From a virus, in IMG/VR virus record IMGVR_UViG_3300020455_000071, positions 1-29,546 of that record: a stretch of 29,546 nucleotides of DNA; one strand, 5' to 3'. The translations under genes and the position numbers were made by a program. A model generated the notes under the pieces. The model saw only the letters and a program-made list of their open reading frames with translations, had not been told where the DNA came from and did not search any database. Shown in pieces: positions 14,628 through 23,473 of the stretch. Each line of letters begins with the position of its first letter. The stretch's first letter is position 1.

Positions 14628-16937
14628 TTAATTAAAATAAACTAGATCGCCACCTCTATAATTTCCACTTGACTTTTTAGGTTGCGACAAAGTTAATGAA
14701 TCTAAAACTGTACCACTTGAATTTTTGACGCTTATAGTAACTCCTCTCGTTCCAAAATCATTTGGAGGGTAATTGAATTGCAGTGTGCTTGGGCTGTCAC
14801 CAATTAATGTGACTTTGTCACTATCATCGTATGGTTGGAAACTAATGAATTGAAAAGTATTAATTCTGAGCCAACCGCTACCATGACCAGTCCAAGTACC
14901 TAATTCAACAACTACCTTACCTGTATAAGTAACTTTTGCTTTTACAACGCCACCATGAGCTGAAATTGTGTTTGCACCATTTGGATTAATACTAGCTGTA
15001 GGTGATGATCCATCACTTGGCGCACCTTCAATTTTTAAAGTAACTGTTTGATCCGATGCTCCAATTCTGCAAAAAACTTTTACTGGGTAAGTATTATATA
15101 CTATGTCTGGGCTAACATTTTGAAGTAGTAAATCTTGATCAAAAAATGATGTATCAACTAAAATATCATTTGGAGGCGTATAACTACCAACAATAACTCC
15201 AGAAATATCTGAAGTCCTTGCAAATTCATATCCAGAATCAGCTGTTAACGTTACTTTATTTCTATGTTGAGTACCTTCAACACCAGTAAATGTCATTGAT
15301 GATTTATCAGCTGTTGTTCTTGTTGAACTATTAGTTATATTAACAGTTGTTGTAAATTGTTTTTGTGTTGGTGATCCGTTTAAATGTAAATAATCAATTG
15401 CTCCTCCAGATTGCAATGTTAAAGTCACATCAACCGTCATTCCATGTGCTGGACTTGTAATAATTGTTTTTGTTAATCCAGTTAAATATGAAGGCGCACC
15501 AGAGTCAACTGTTTGCCCAGTTGTCAGATCGGCTTGTAATAAATCAGTTGAGTTCCATTTATACTCACTTGGAGAGGTATTTCTAATCCAAATATAAAAT
15601 TTAAACGTTACTGAACTGCCAACTTCTGAACCATGAAAAGGATGAGTAAATCTCATTGGTTGACATTCAGCTTTGCTTAAATTATCATCATAAACTTGAA
15701 TAACATGATGTCCACCAGTTCCAGAACCAGAGCCAGATCCTATTGATAATGTTTTAGAATCTGAATCGCTGCCATGTGTATTTGTACAAGTAACCGCAAT
15801 TGCCTCGCCACTATGACCACTTTCAACTGGGAACGCAACTCGGCTGTTAGTACTTAATGCCTCCCCGTCTAAAGTCCAACTGTAACTTGTTATTTCACCC
15901 CCAACGTTACTAACGTGAAAATGCCATTGGCTACCCACAACTTTTGTTGTCGCACCTACAATTGTAATATTTGGTTCTAAATTTTGATCTATATCAGTAT
16001 CTTCGCCAACATCAACATCATCATTGTAATCTGTATCTGTTTCAACATCAATATCAGCACCAGATGGGCAAATAGTTGCTTGATCAAGGCGGTAATCAAT
16101 TACAGATGAATTATTAATTATATACCAAGCTCCATAACTTTGAAAAATCCTTGAATTTGTTGTTTTTAAAATAATTGACAAAACATCTTTAGCAGACCTA
16201 AAATTTAATTTAGAATCCATGAAAGCAACATCGCTTATTGTAATATCATGAAAAATTGTGTCGTTAGCATTTCCCCCAACTTTTCTTGTGTCATTATTTA
16301 CATAAATATCAAAACGATGTCCTGTTTTTTTAAGTATTTCATAAAGATAATACCAAAGAGATTTTACATGATTTGTGTCATCTTCTTCAGAACTTGTAAT
16401 TGTAAAACTTGGTTTAAAAGCTGAGGGAGCATCAAACCCAGATAATAAACCCAAACCACATACCGCCTCTAAACTTACTGGATATGGATTTGAGGTAACA
16501 GCTTCTTGCCACCTATCAACAACAACAAAACCCTCCCAATATGATTCCCAAAATACAGCATCCCCAAGTTTAGCATCAAAATTAGTTTCTAAAAAATCTG
16601 GTTTCATTTCTATATCTTCGAAAAGATCGCCAGAACTGGTATAATATAAAACTTTAACTTTATATTCCCTTTCATCGCCTTTAAAAAAGTCATCATATTG
16701 AGCTGAATCTGTAACGTAAAAATTCAATTTACATCTTGATCCAATTAAAGGAGAATACATACTATCATCCCCTTGATAAATTATTTGAATAGGGTTATCA
16801 GTTCCAATAATATTGTATATATCCCCATCATAATTTTTTTGTAAAATTTCAAGTTTTAATGGGCGATCATAATTATCTGTAAAATAAAGTTCATATTTTA
16901 CATTGTACTCATTTCTTAATGTTGTTGGTGCTGCCAC
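14628..16937 (-). CDS. Large baseplate / tail protein with Ig-like decoration
   Basis: In this 769-residue protein, the N-terminal 290 residues (EYNVKYELYFTDNYDRPLKL, then YWEGFVVVDRWQE and SLEAVCGLGLLSGFD) are typical of a tail-tip or baseplate hub protein encoded just after the tape measure. Residues 295-321 are an Asp-rich repeat, possibly calcium binding. Residues 322-399 resemble a PKD/Ig-like domain (ITSYSWTLDGEALS and AVTCTNTHGS), ended by a flexible GSGSGSGTGG linker at 400-409. The remaining 360 residues are a series of beta-sandwich segments, ending with SLTLSQPKK like Ig/BACON-type repeats. Position after the tape measure supports a tail-tip role. Confidence 0.78.
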   Translation of the reverse strand: MAAPTTLRNEYNVKYELYFTDNYDRPLKLEILQKNYDGDIYNIIGTDNPIQIIYQGDDSMYSPLIGSRCKLNFYVTDSAQYDDFFKGDEREYKVKVLYYTSSGDLFEDIEMKPDFLETNFDAKLGDAVFWESYWEGFVVVDRWQEAVTSNPYPVSLEAVCGLGLLSGFDAPSAFKPSFTITSSEEDDTNHVKSLWYYLYEILKKTGHRFDIYVNNDTRKVGGNANDTIFHDITISDVAFMDSKLNFRSAKDVLSIILKTTNSRIFQSYGAWYIINNSSVIDYRLDQATICPSGADIDVETDTDYNDDVDVGEDTDIDQNLEPNITIVGATTKVVGSQWHFHVSNVGGEITSYSWTLDGEALSTNSRVAFPVESGHSGEAIAVTCTNTHGSDSDSKTLSIGSGSGSGTGGHHVIQVYDDNLSKAECQPMRFTHPFHGSEVGSSVTFKFYIWIRNTSPSEYKWNSTDLLQADLTTGQTVDSGAPSYLTGLTKTIITSPAHGMTVDVTLTLQSGGAIDYLHLNGSPTQKQFTTTVNITNSSTRTTADKSSMTFTGVEGTQHRNKVTLTADSGYEFARTSDISGVIVGSYTPPNDILVDTSFFDQDLLLQNVSPDIVYNTYPVKVFCRIGASDQTVTLKIEGAPSDGSSPTASINPNGANTISAHGGVVKAKVTYTGKVVVELGTWTGHGSGWLRINTFQFISFQPYDDSDKVTLIGDSPSTLQFNYPPNDFGTRGVTISVKNSSGTVLDSLTLSQPKKSSGNYRGGDLVYFN

Positions 16938-16943
16938 TATATT

Positions 16944-18935
16944 CTATGTTATTCTATCCCTTTCGGTGTTTGCTCTTTGTAATGCAACAACTAGATCTTG
17001 TCCTCTAAGGGCAAATTCGCCTGTTACATGAGTTGATCCAGATTTATTCATATATGATTGTAATTTGTTAAGTGGTGCAATGACCTCTGGATTATTTCTT
17101 GCACCAGCATATTCGCCAACTCTGACAAGTGTGGGAGAACCAAAAATCCCTCCGTTTGCTCGATCCCCTCCAAAATTAAGACCAGATGTCCCTCCTAAAA
17201 AATGCTTAAAAGCAGCTCCTCCTTTAAGTTTATCTGCTCCACCAGCAGCAGTTGTTCCACCAAGCAAAGCTGTCAACACTGCTGCCACAGCAACAGCTGT
17301 CAATAATTTTATAATTAATTGTTTTAAGGCATTTATTAAAGTTTTGAAAAAATTACCACCAGAAAATAACCCTGTAAATGCTTCGGTTAGTGGTCCAGAA
17401 ATAAGTTCTGTATTGGCAATTAATAATTGTTGCATATCAAACAATTTTCCATTCACACCTTCGCCACCACCCTTTTTTGGGTCTGGATCTTCAGAAGTGG
17501 TTGTCCCTTCTCCAAGTAAAGTTTTAAAAATTTCAGGGGTTTCGAGAGATGGAAAATTTGTTTTAAAATTATTCCATAACGTCATTAATTGACCATTTAA
17601 CTCTTCGACACTTGTTGCCATTAATGGCATCCCCATTGCACCCTCAAAAACTTTGTTCAATTCCCCCATTGATAATTTAGAAAGTTGATCCATAGTTTCA
17701 TGAGTCCTAGATAAATTTTCTTGAAATTTCTTTTGACTACGAACACTGTCATCCCAAAAATTATCCCATATTTTTCCAGCGTTTGAAGGAGAACTTAACA
17801 ACTCCCATGCCATTTTTGCAGCTTTAGTCATTGTCCTAAAAGCATTAAGAACATGCTCCCTGACACTTACCATGACTTTTTGAAAACCCCAGAAAAAATC
17901 TCTTATTAATTGAGAACTATTATAAAATTCAATAAATTTATTATTTATCTTAACAATTATTTCGGCAATATCCCCCCATTTATTATAAATAATAGCGGCA
18001 ATAGTTCCAAGTGCTGCTGCAACAAGTGTTACTGGATTAATTAAAAACGCAAAAAAGGAAAGTAATTTTCCAACAAGTCCAATCAAAACTGGCAAAGCAA
18101 TGCCAAGCGATGCAATTGAAAGAACAAGATTTTTTGTTTCTTCATCAGCTCCAGAAAAACTTTCAATTAATTCATTTATTTTTTTTAATGCTTTTTCAAG
18201 AGGAGGGATTAACACTTCTCCGAAACTAATAGCCAATTCCTTAATTCTGCCTCTAAATATTCTCAATTGATTTGCTGCTGATTCTTGTGTTCTTTGAAAG
18301 TCACCTTGTGCGTTTTTAGTAACAGACAAAACATACTTTAAACGCCATGTGGCTTTTTCAGCTTGTGTCATGTCTTTAAATAATGTTTCTATTCCGTTTG
18401 CTGTTAAAAATGTCTGCATTGTTGTTTCATTCATAACAATCCCAAGATCAAGAAGTGATCTACCCATTCCTGTAAAAACAGCTCTTAATTTCTCCCCAGT
18501 TTGATCAATATTTAAATTTTTAAATGATGCAAGATCGCCAACCAATCCAACCATTGATTTACTCATTGAGGCGGCTTCTTTTGTATTAATCCCCATTGAC
18601 GTTGCCATGTCACCAAATAATGCAGCCATGTCAAGTGCCGAATCCTCAGCTATACCGAACTGATTAAGCGTTGTTTTTGCAAATTCCTTAACACTCTTTG
18701 AATGTTTTTTAAAAGCAACATCAACCTTGTTAATTGACTCTTTCATGTCAATTGCCATTTTAACAGCTGCTCCTCCAGCAATTGCTAATGGTAATGAAAC
18801 TCTAGTCGCTAATGTCGAACCAATTGCAGATAATCTATTTCCAAAGGCAGATATTTTTCCCTTTGCAGTGTTTAATGATCTGGTTAATGAACTAGCATCT
18901 CCAGTTATTAGAACCTTTAATTTTTGATCAGCCAT
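16944..18935 (-). CDS. Tail tape measure protein
   Basis: This 663-residue protein should set tail length and be released with the DNA. The N-terminal region (VLITGDASSLTRSLNTAKGK, then AFGNRLSAIGSTLATRV) and the MTQAEKATWRLKYVL and QRTQESAANQLRIFRGRIKE stretches are typical of phage tape measures. Hydrophobic, membrane-like stretches lie around residues 265-315 and 535-565, and the rest is long helix. The C-terminal GGIFGSPTLVRVGEYAG block is common in this family. Its length predicts a tail of roughly 100 nm by the usual rule of thumb. The two tail chaperone genes lie just upstream. Confidence 0.94.
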   Translation of the reverse strand: MADQKLKVLITGDASSLTRSLNTAKGKISAFGNRLSAIGSTLATRVSLPLAIAGGAAVKMAIDMKESINKVDVAFKKHSKSVKEFAKTTLNQFGIAEDSALDMAALFGDMATSMGINTKEAASMSKSMVGLVGDLASFKNLNIDQTGEKLRAVFTGMGRSLLDLGIVMNETTMQTFLTANGIETLFKDMTQAEKATWRLKYVLSVTKNAQGDFQRTQESAANQLRIFRGRIKELAISFGEVLIPPLEKALKKINELIESFSGADEETKNLVLSIASLGIALPVLIGLVGKLLSFFAFLINPVTLVAAALGTIAAIIYNKWGDIAEIIVKINNKFIEFYNSSQLIRDFFWGFQKVMVSVREHVLNAFRTMTKAAKMAWELLSSPSNAGKIWDNFWDDSVRSQKKFQENLSRTHETMDQLSKLSMGELNKVFEGAMGMPLMATSVEELNGQLMTLWNNFKTNFPSLETPEIFKTLLGEGTTTSEDPDPKKGGGEGVNGKLFDMQQLLIANTELISGPLTEAFTGLFSGGNFFKTLINALKQLIIKLLTAVAVAAVLTALLGGTTAAGGADKLKGGAAFKHFLGGTSGLNFGGDRANGGIFGSPTLVRVGEYAGARNNPEVIAPLNKLQSYMNKSGSTHVTGEFALRGQDLVVALQRANTERDRIT

Positions 18936-18963
18936 TTCTTGTTTTTTTTGTGAATTATAACCA

Positions 18964-18971
18964 CAAAGATA
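18964..18971 (-). promoter_or_regulatory. Candidate -7 box before the tape measure gene
   Basis: The minus strand reads TATCTTTG, a perfect TAnnTTTG match, 28 bases before the tape measure ATG and just after the chaperone T-frame stop. No TTG lies at the -33 spacing. It may add transcripts of the tape measure gene to those reading through from the tail tube. Confidence 0.38.
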
Positions 18972-18975
18972 ATAA

Positions 18976-19311
18976 TTAAATCTCTAAGCCAGATTCCTTC
19001 ATTTTGTTTAAAAACTTCTCTAATGATTCTGGCGATGACTTAGGTTTGAATGGTCTTTTCATGTTGTCTTGAGGTAGGCGGAAAAGCTGTTCTGGTTTTT
19101 TCATTTGGCTACGTTTTTGACAATTTACGTTGTGGATCATTGTCGCCAAATATCTTGTCTGTTCCCAAGCAATGTTTAATTTAATAACATGAGATTCACC
19201 CAAAAGAGCATTTTCTTTCCAAGTATTTTTCCAAAAATCGTTGGGGTTCATGCCTACTTGACCAACATAAAAATCAAGTAAAGTTTCAAATGTTAGTTTT
19301 TCGGCTGTTGC
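18976..19311 (-). CDS. Tail assembly chaperone, T frame (made by -1 frameshift)
   Basis: This frame is entered from the G-frame gene by -1 slippage at 19311-19317. It adds 111 residues: first ATAEKLTFETLLDFYVGQVG, then MNPNDFWKNTWKEN and a basic C-terminal region with QLFRLPQDNMKRPF. The FYVGQVGMNPNDFWKNTW stretch is typical of the T extension of tail chaperones. An ATG at 19251 opens a 91-residue ORF in the same frame, but it cuts through this conserved segment, so the fusion of about 236 residues is more likely than a free-standing protein. It lies between the G-frame and tape measure genes, as in lambda gpG/gpGT. Confidence 0.85.
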   Translation of the reverse strand, partial: ATAEKLTFETLLDFYVGQVGMNPNDFWKNTWKENALLGESHVIKLNIAWEQTRYLATMIHNVNCQKRSQMKKPEQLFRLPQDNMKRPFKPKSSPESLEKFLNKMKESGLEI

Positions 19312-19685
19312 TTTTTTTCAGCTTCAGTTGTTTCTGGATTTCTTTCAATTCCCATGTTTAGATCATTGCCCAAAATTCTGGATTCCATCATTGCATTTGT
19401 AATTTTTTCAAATTCTTTTTGATCAAAATCTTCCAGCCAAACACCAACTTTGAAAATATTATAATCAATGTCTTTGCCTTCTTCTTGATCGTATGCTAGT
19501 AATCCACTGTAAATCAATGCTCTAATTGCAGAAATAGAAAAGCCACTCTCAAACAGTTTACCTATTTGATCAAGTGGCGTATTCATTTCTTCGGTAAAGT
19601 TAGCCCAGAAATTCATGCTAAAGTGCATGAACCTCTGTTTCCCACCAATGTTAATTGATAGATACCCTCTTTTTTTGTTTGCCAT
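19293..19685 (-). CDS. Tail assembly chaperone, G frame
   Basis: In this 130-residue protein, the body (LSINIGGKQRFMHFSMNFWA, then FESGFSISAIRALIYSGLLA and FKVGVWLEDFDQKEFEKI) is the helical, acidic protein found between tail tube and tape measure genes in siphoviruses. The tail of the protein (TTEAEKKQQPKN) carries the slippery codons K124-K125, where some ribosomes shift to the T frame to make the longer gpGT-like form. It would coat the tape measure protein before tube assembly. The call rests on position, size and the frameshift architecture together. Confidence 0.88.
   Translation of the reverse strand: MANKKRGYLSINIGGKQRFMHFSMNFWANFTEEMNTPLDQIGKLFESGFSISAIRALIYSGLLAYDQEEGKDIDYNIFKVGVWLEDFDQKEFEKITNAMMESRILGNDLNMGIERNPETTEAEKKQQPKN
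19311..19317 (-). other. Programmed -1 frameshift slippery site A_AAA_AAG
   Basis: The G-frame codons GAA AAA AAG contain the heptamer A_AAA_AAG in the exact phase needed for -1 tandem slippage. After slipping, the next codon is GCA and the new frame stays open to the T-frame stop at 18976, with 20 codons before the first ATG. The G frame ends only six codons after the site. The same heptamer is used in E. coli dnaX. I see no clear downstream pseudoknot. Confidence 0.85.
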
Positions 19686-19718
19686 TTAGTAAATTTTTAT
19701 TCAAGTGTTACCTATGAA

Positions 19719-20120
19719 TTATGAGTTGTCACTCTTTACAATACTACCTGTTAAAGTAATGCTTCCAGAATAAGTAACTGCATTTTCCATTTCAGCTGAA
19801 ATCTCTAAAGAATTTAAAAACCCTTCTGCTGTATAAATAGGTTCGCCACTTGTTGCTGTTCCGAAAACACAAGTTAATTGAGTTCTTGCAAGTAAATAAG
19901 CTGATAGGGCTTCTCCTCCAGCCGAATCAGTGTAATCCATTAAACCATCAAATGAAATTTCTCCACTCATAACCCCAGCGATATGCTCAGCGAAACCGCT
20001 ACTTGCTTTCGATGTAGCTTCTGGGAGGTCATTTGAAAGTGATAATGTACAAGAAGTCGTGTGAGCAACTGTATTGCCTTCAACTTTAAGTAATAAATTA
20101 GTTCCGTTAAATACCGCCAT
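19719..20120 (-). CDS. Major tail tube protein
   Basis: This 133-residue protein has the beta-rich pattern of the TP901-1/phage_tail_2 tube family: GTNLLLKVEGNTVAHTTSCT, SLSNDLPEATSKASSGFAEH, SGEISFDGLMDY, and the closing AEGFLNSLEISAEMENAVTY then SGSITLTGS. It would stack as hexameric rings around the tape measure protein. It lies just upstream of the chaperone genes, and a TATATTTG box precedes it, suggesting its own strong transcription, which would suit the most abundant tail protein. Confidence 0.92.
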   Translation of the reverse strand: MAVFNGTNLLLKVEGNTVAHTTSCTLSLSNDLPEATSKASSGFAEHIAGVMSGEISFDGLMDYTDSAGGEALSAYLLARTQLTCVFGTATSGEPIYTAEGFLNSLEISAEMENAVTYSGSITLTGSIVKSDNS

Positions 20121-20163
20121 TTTGAATTATTTTATAATTAGTAATTGTTTTATTTTAATTGTA

Positions 20164-20171
20164 CAAATATA
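20164..20171 (-). promoter_or_regulatory. Candidate -7 box before the tail tube gene
   Basis: The minus strand reads TATATTTG, a perfect TAnnTTTG match, in the 72-base gap between the LamG protein gene and the tail tube gene, 43 bases before the tube ATG. There is no clear TTG at the -33 spacing. A promoter here would make sense because the tube protein is needed in many copies. Confidence 0.42.
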
Positions 20172-20192
20172 CAATTTTATTTTTTCTTTTTA

Positions 20193-22949
20193 TTAGCCAT
20201 TTCCTTCAACAAATAATTGCCAAATTTGATCACCTGTTAGTTTAGTATTAAAAACTCTCACGTGATCTAAGTACCCATTCATATAATAATCAGAGTTTCC
20301 AGTGGGATATTGTCCAATGTATCTGATATTTTGTGAAGTTCCACCAGCTGATCCAGAATTAATTGGCAAACCATTTAGATATACGTTCAAATCTTTATCT
20401 TGATAAACATGATGCCATTTCCCTTCAAGTTGCCAATCTGTACCATAATAACTCCAAGCAGTACCTCCAGCATACCAAGAAGTTGCTCCGTCATTTGATC
20501 CCCATCTTATACAACCAAAATATGTGCTGCTCGTTTCTTCGCTATAAATTAAAGTATCTCTAGTATTGTGTCCAGCTGAGTTCATTTTTACCCAATAACT
20601 AACACTCACAACTGGGATTTTCCCACTCGTACCAAAATCAATGTAGTTATTAGTATCATTGAAACTTAATGAGTGAGTTCCGAAAGCTGCTGTCGTTGTA
20701 TATGATACACTAGAGGCACTTGCAGCATAGCTTCCTGTGCTGTCTGTTAAATTGTTATCAAATTTGAAAAATGCAACCTCACTAGAACCACCAAAAGGAT
20801 CAGATGCGTTTTTTGTTATATAGCACTGAAATTCACTATCGTATAAATCTTTTATGTTTGATGCTGTTAGTGCTGAATTAAAAGACCTTACATTATCTAT
20901 TTTACCAGTCCAAAAATTATATCTCGTTCCACTATATACATGAGACGAACCGATAATGCTGTTTTCTGAAGTATATCCACCCCAACCAGTTGCTCCTTGT
21001 GTGCCAGCTAATTCAGAACCATTTATATATAATTTAAAATCATAATCACCTGTTCCTGTTTGAACTATTGCAACATGATACCAGTTATTTTTAGGGTAAT
21101 CAGCGGCAGTAGTTAGTTTTTTAACGTCACTACCTCCAACAGAGGCACTAAACATTGTTTTCCCATTTATCCATTTATAAGCAATCCAATAAGAATTGTA
21201 AAACTGTAAACAAATTTTTCCGTTCCAAACAAAAACAAAATTATTTCCATCTATTGTGGGATATGCCCAAGCTGAAACAGTTTTATTACCTTCGGTTGTT
21301 GTTGATTGCCCTCCAGTTAAAATATAAGAACTGCTCCCATTAAAAACAGCTGATGAACCATATCTGCCTGAAGCCCAAGTTACATTATTAGCAGTACCAT
21401 TGTAAGTGCCTGAATGGGAATCGTTAGCATCTCCACTTAATTTATAATAAGCGTCATTTGTAGCAACAAAATCTTGATTATCTGTTGTACAAGTGTGCGA
21501 ACAAGCTGTTAACTCATAAAGGGTTGTTGCTTCGGTGCTTGTTAATATTCTATTAAAAACACGAACTTCATCAATACGATCAGGAAACCATTCACATCCA
21601 GAAGTACAAGAATCCTGCCCAGATTTTCTTGTCCCAATAGTGACATTCATCGGATAAGAATTGTTAAATCCATAACCGCTTGTTGTAAATGATTCAGCAG
21701 ATGCTCCATTAAGATACATTTTCAATTGATTTGTACTATCCATTGTCGCAACAATAAAATTCCAAGCACCTATATTATAACTCGCACTCATTGTGTGTGT
21801 TGCATCACTTCCAATTGATGTATTTGATAAATAAGCAATAACTCTATCATTGACACAAGCCAAAATATATCCTAAAAATCGCTGACCGCTTATATAACCA
21901 GAATTATTGAAAAGAACATTCCAACCACTTGTTGAAGGCGGTCCCCAAAACCACAAACTTATACTTAGGGCTGAATATTGAAAAATATTATCTGCCATTT
22001 GTATATAACTTGTTGATCCATCAAAATCAGCAGCAAAGTTTATTTTTCCATGTTCTCCAAATTGCACTGCTGTTGCAGTACCATGAAAGTTATCAGATTT
22101 ATCTGAAGAATCATAATCCAGAGGATAATAAGCAACGCAAGAAGTTCCTTTTATAATTTCAGTTGATGATGCTGTTGAGGTTGTTTCATCTACATAAAGC
22201 GTTGTAATTTCTTCATGGGTAAGAATTTTACTGTAAAATCGAACTTGATCAATTAATCCATCAAAGGAATTTGAACTTCCATCATATGAACCAATAACTA
22301 GCTCTTCAGTAAAAGTATATGTAGCCGCTGTGCTGTTTAAAACGTAACTGCCAATTTTTGCTCCATCTACATATACAGTAGTAGTTTTGTCTGACGAATC
22401 ATATGTTACAACGTGATGATACCAAGTATCCGTTGTAAATGTATGCGGTGCAGCAGTGCTATTATATCCACTACTATAATTAAAAGATCCATTAAAGTTT
22501 TTTTGTAAGGAAGAAGTACAAACACCCCCACCTGTATTGTACAAATACAATTCAATAATAGGGTATGCTCCTCCAAAACTTGAGTCACGACCTAATAATG
22601 CTAAATAATTAGCTCCACTTGTAGCGGGTAAATTATCAAAATTTATCCATTGAGAAACTGAAAAACTAAAATCTGTTGTTGTTCCTAAACTAAAAATATC
22701 ACCTATGTTAATCCCAGAGGTGGTAGTATTAAATGAGGCAGCTTTATCAAATTTACCAGTGACATAAGTGACTCCAGATGCAGTCCCGTTATTACCGTTC
22801 CCACTACTATCATTTGCATTATCCTCAAATTGATAAATAGCTACATTTTTATTGTATGATGCCTCGTTGCCAAAAGGTGCGATTGATTCTGAATTACAAA
22901 CAGCAGCAGCGGCAGCACTACTTTGTAATAATTTTTTAGAAATTGACAT
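20193..22949 (-). CDS. Tail-associated adhesin with four LamG-like domains
   Basis: This 918-residue protein is probably the receptor-binding or surface-adhesion component. It contains four concanavalin A/LamG-like jelly rolls at about 36-254, 270-482, 498-704 and 723-914. Each shows the same landmarks: a start like AIYQFEDNANDSSGNGNNGT, a WYHHVVTYD...VYVDG pair (matched by WNFIVATMD, WYHVAIVQ and WHHVYQ), and an end like GLIDQVRFYSKILTHEEI (matched by DRIDEVRVF, GKIDNVRSF and GYLDHVRVF). The N-terminal MSISKKLLQSSAAAAA segment is probably the tail-attachment part. Such domains bind glycans, so host polysaccharide is the likely target; this last step is inference. Confidence 0.86.
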   Translation of the reverse strand: MSISKKLLQSSAAAAAVCNSESIAPFGNEASYNKNVAIYQFEDNANDSSGNGNNGTASGVTYVTGKFDKAASFNTTTSGINIGDIFSLGTTTDFSFSVSQWINFDNLPATSGANYLALLGRDSSFGGAYPIIELYLYNTGGGVCTSSLQKNFNGSFNYSSGYNSTAAPHTFTTDTWYHHVVTYDSSDKTTTVYVDGAKIGSYVLNSTAATYTFTEELVIGSYDGSSNSFDGLIDQVRFYSKILTHEEITTLYVDETTSTASSTEIIKGTSCVAYYPLDYDSSDKSDNFHGTATAVQFGEHGKINFAADFDGSTSYIQMADNIFQYSALSISLWFWGPPSTSGWNVLFNNSGYISGQRFLGYILACVNDRVIAYLSNTSIGSDATHTMSASYNIGAWNFIVATMDSTNQLKMYLNGASAESFTTSGYGFNNSYPMNVTIGTRKSGQDSCTSGCEWFPDRIDEVRVFNRILTSTEATTLYELTACSHTCTTDNQDFVATNDAYYKLSGDANDSHSGTYNGTANNVTWASGRYGSSAVFNGSSSYILTGGQSTTTEGNKTVSAWAYPTIDGNNFVFVWNGKICLQFYNSYWIAYKWINGKTMFSASVGGSDVKKLTTAADYPKNNWYHVAIVQTGTGDYDFKLYINGSELAGTQGATGWGGYTSENSIIGSSHVYSGTRYNFWTGKIDNVRSFNSALTASNIKDLYDSEFQCYITKNASDPFGGSSEVAFFKFDNNLTDSTGSYAASASSVSYTTTAAFGTHSLSFNDTNNYIDFGTSGKIPVVSVSYWVKMNSAGHNTRDTLIYSEETSSTYFGCIRWGSNDGATSWYAGGTAWSYYGTDWQLEGKWHHVYQDKDLNVYLNGLPINSGSAGGTSQNIRYIGQYPTGNSDYYMNGYLDHVRVFNTKLTGDQIWQLFVEGNG

Positions 22950-22967
22950 AATTAATTGTTTATTATG

Positions 22968-23462
22968 TTATTGTAATTCTGGAGGGGTTTTTTGATCAAA
23001 AATTCTAACATTATATAAAACAACATCTTTTTGAGTTGTTAAAGCATTAATTTCAGTTTCTCTTTCAACAACTTTATCTCTAATTTCTTTTCTGTCTGCA
23101 ATTATAGAATCTGGTATTTCAGTTCCCAGTTCTGATTTTCTTGTACAATACCAATCTGTATTTTTTAATCTGTCAAAAGCCATTTTTTTTAATATTGCTA
23201 TTTTTTCAGATTTCAAATCATCAATATCCCCAATATTTTTGTCAGTTTTTTCATAAATAAATTTTTTTGCTGCTTCATCAAATTTTAATTCACCTCTAAT
23301 ATGAAAACGATCATCAAAGTCATCAGCATCAGAAATATCATACCAGCCATGTTCTTGTAGTTTTTCGTTAGATAAATTATTAAACCCTAAAATATTATTC
23401 CAAGTTTTTGGAACAATATAAAATGTTTTTATTTCGCCATCTATTATAACCGCTTTTCTCAT
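22968..23462 (-). CDS. Tail fibre companion or assembly protein, 164 residues
   Basis: The N-terminal part (KAVIIDGEIKTFYIVPKTWN) is beta-rich, and the second half is helical with LKSEKIAILKKMAFDRLKNT, DWYCTRKSELGTEIPDSIIA and DRKEIRDKVVERE, a pattern shared with fibre-assembly or XkdW/tail-chaperone-like phage proteins that contain a DWYxxRKxE segment. It sits between the tail fibre and the LamG protein, 11 bases after the former, so a role in attaching or folding one of them is likely. The family name is not certain. Confidence 0.62.
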   Translation of the reverse strand: MRKAVIIDGEIKTFYIVPKTWNNILGFNNLSNEKLQEHGWYDISDADDFDDRFHIRGELKFDEAAKKFIYEKTDKNIGDIDDLKSEKIAILKKMAFDRLKNTDWYCTRKSELGTEIPDSIIADRKEIRDKVVERETEINALTTQKDVVLYNVRIFDQKTPPELQ

Positions 23463-23473
23463 ATTTTATTTTT

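Noticed and set aside
16375-16644. An 89-codon plus-strand open frame
   Set aside because: It is antisense to the large baseplate protein gene, with no motif, promoter or partner gene.
17065-17592. A 175-codon open frame on the plus strand
   Set aside because: It lies antisense to the tape measure gene, is unusually rich in Pro and Ser, and no other gene is on the plus strand. It is a shadow of the real frame.
19249-19251. The ATG at 19251 as the true start of an independent 91-residue gene
   Set aside because: The 20 codons before it are open and encode the conserved start of the T extension, and a correctly phased slippery site lies directly upstream.
20193-22949. A laminarinase or other polysaccharide-degrading enzyme in the LamG protein
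   Set aside because: The domains resemble binding jelly rolls, and I see no glycoside-hydrolase catalytic motif such as the ExDxxE pattern of GH16.
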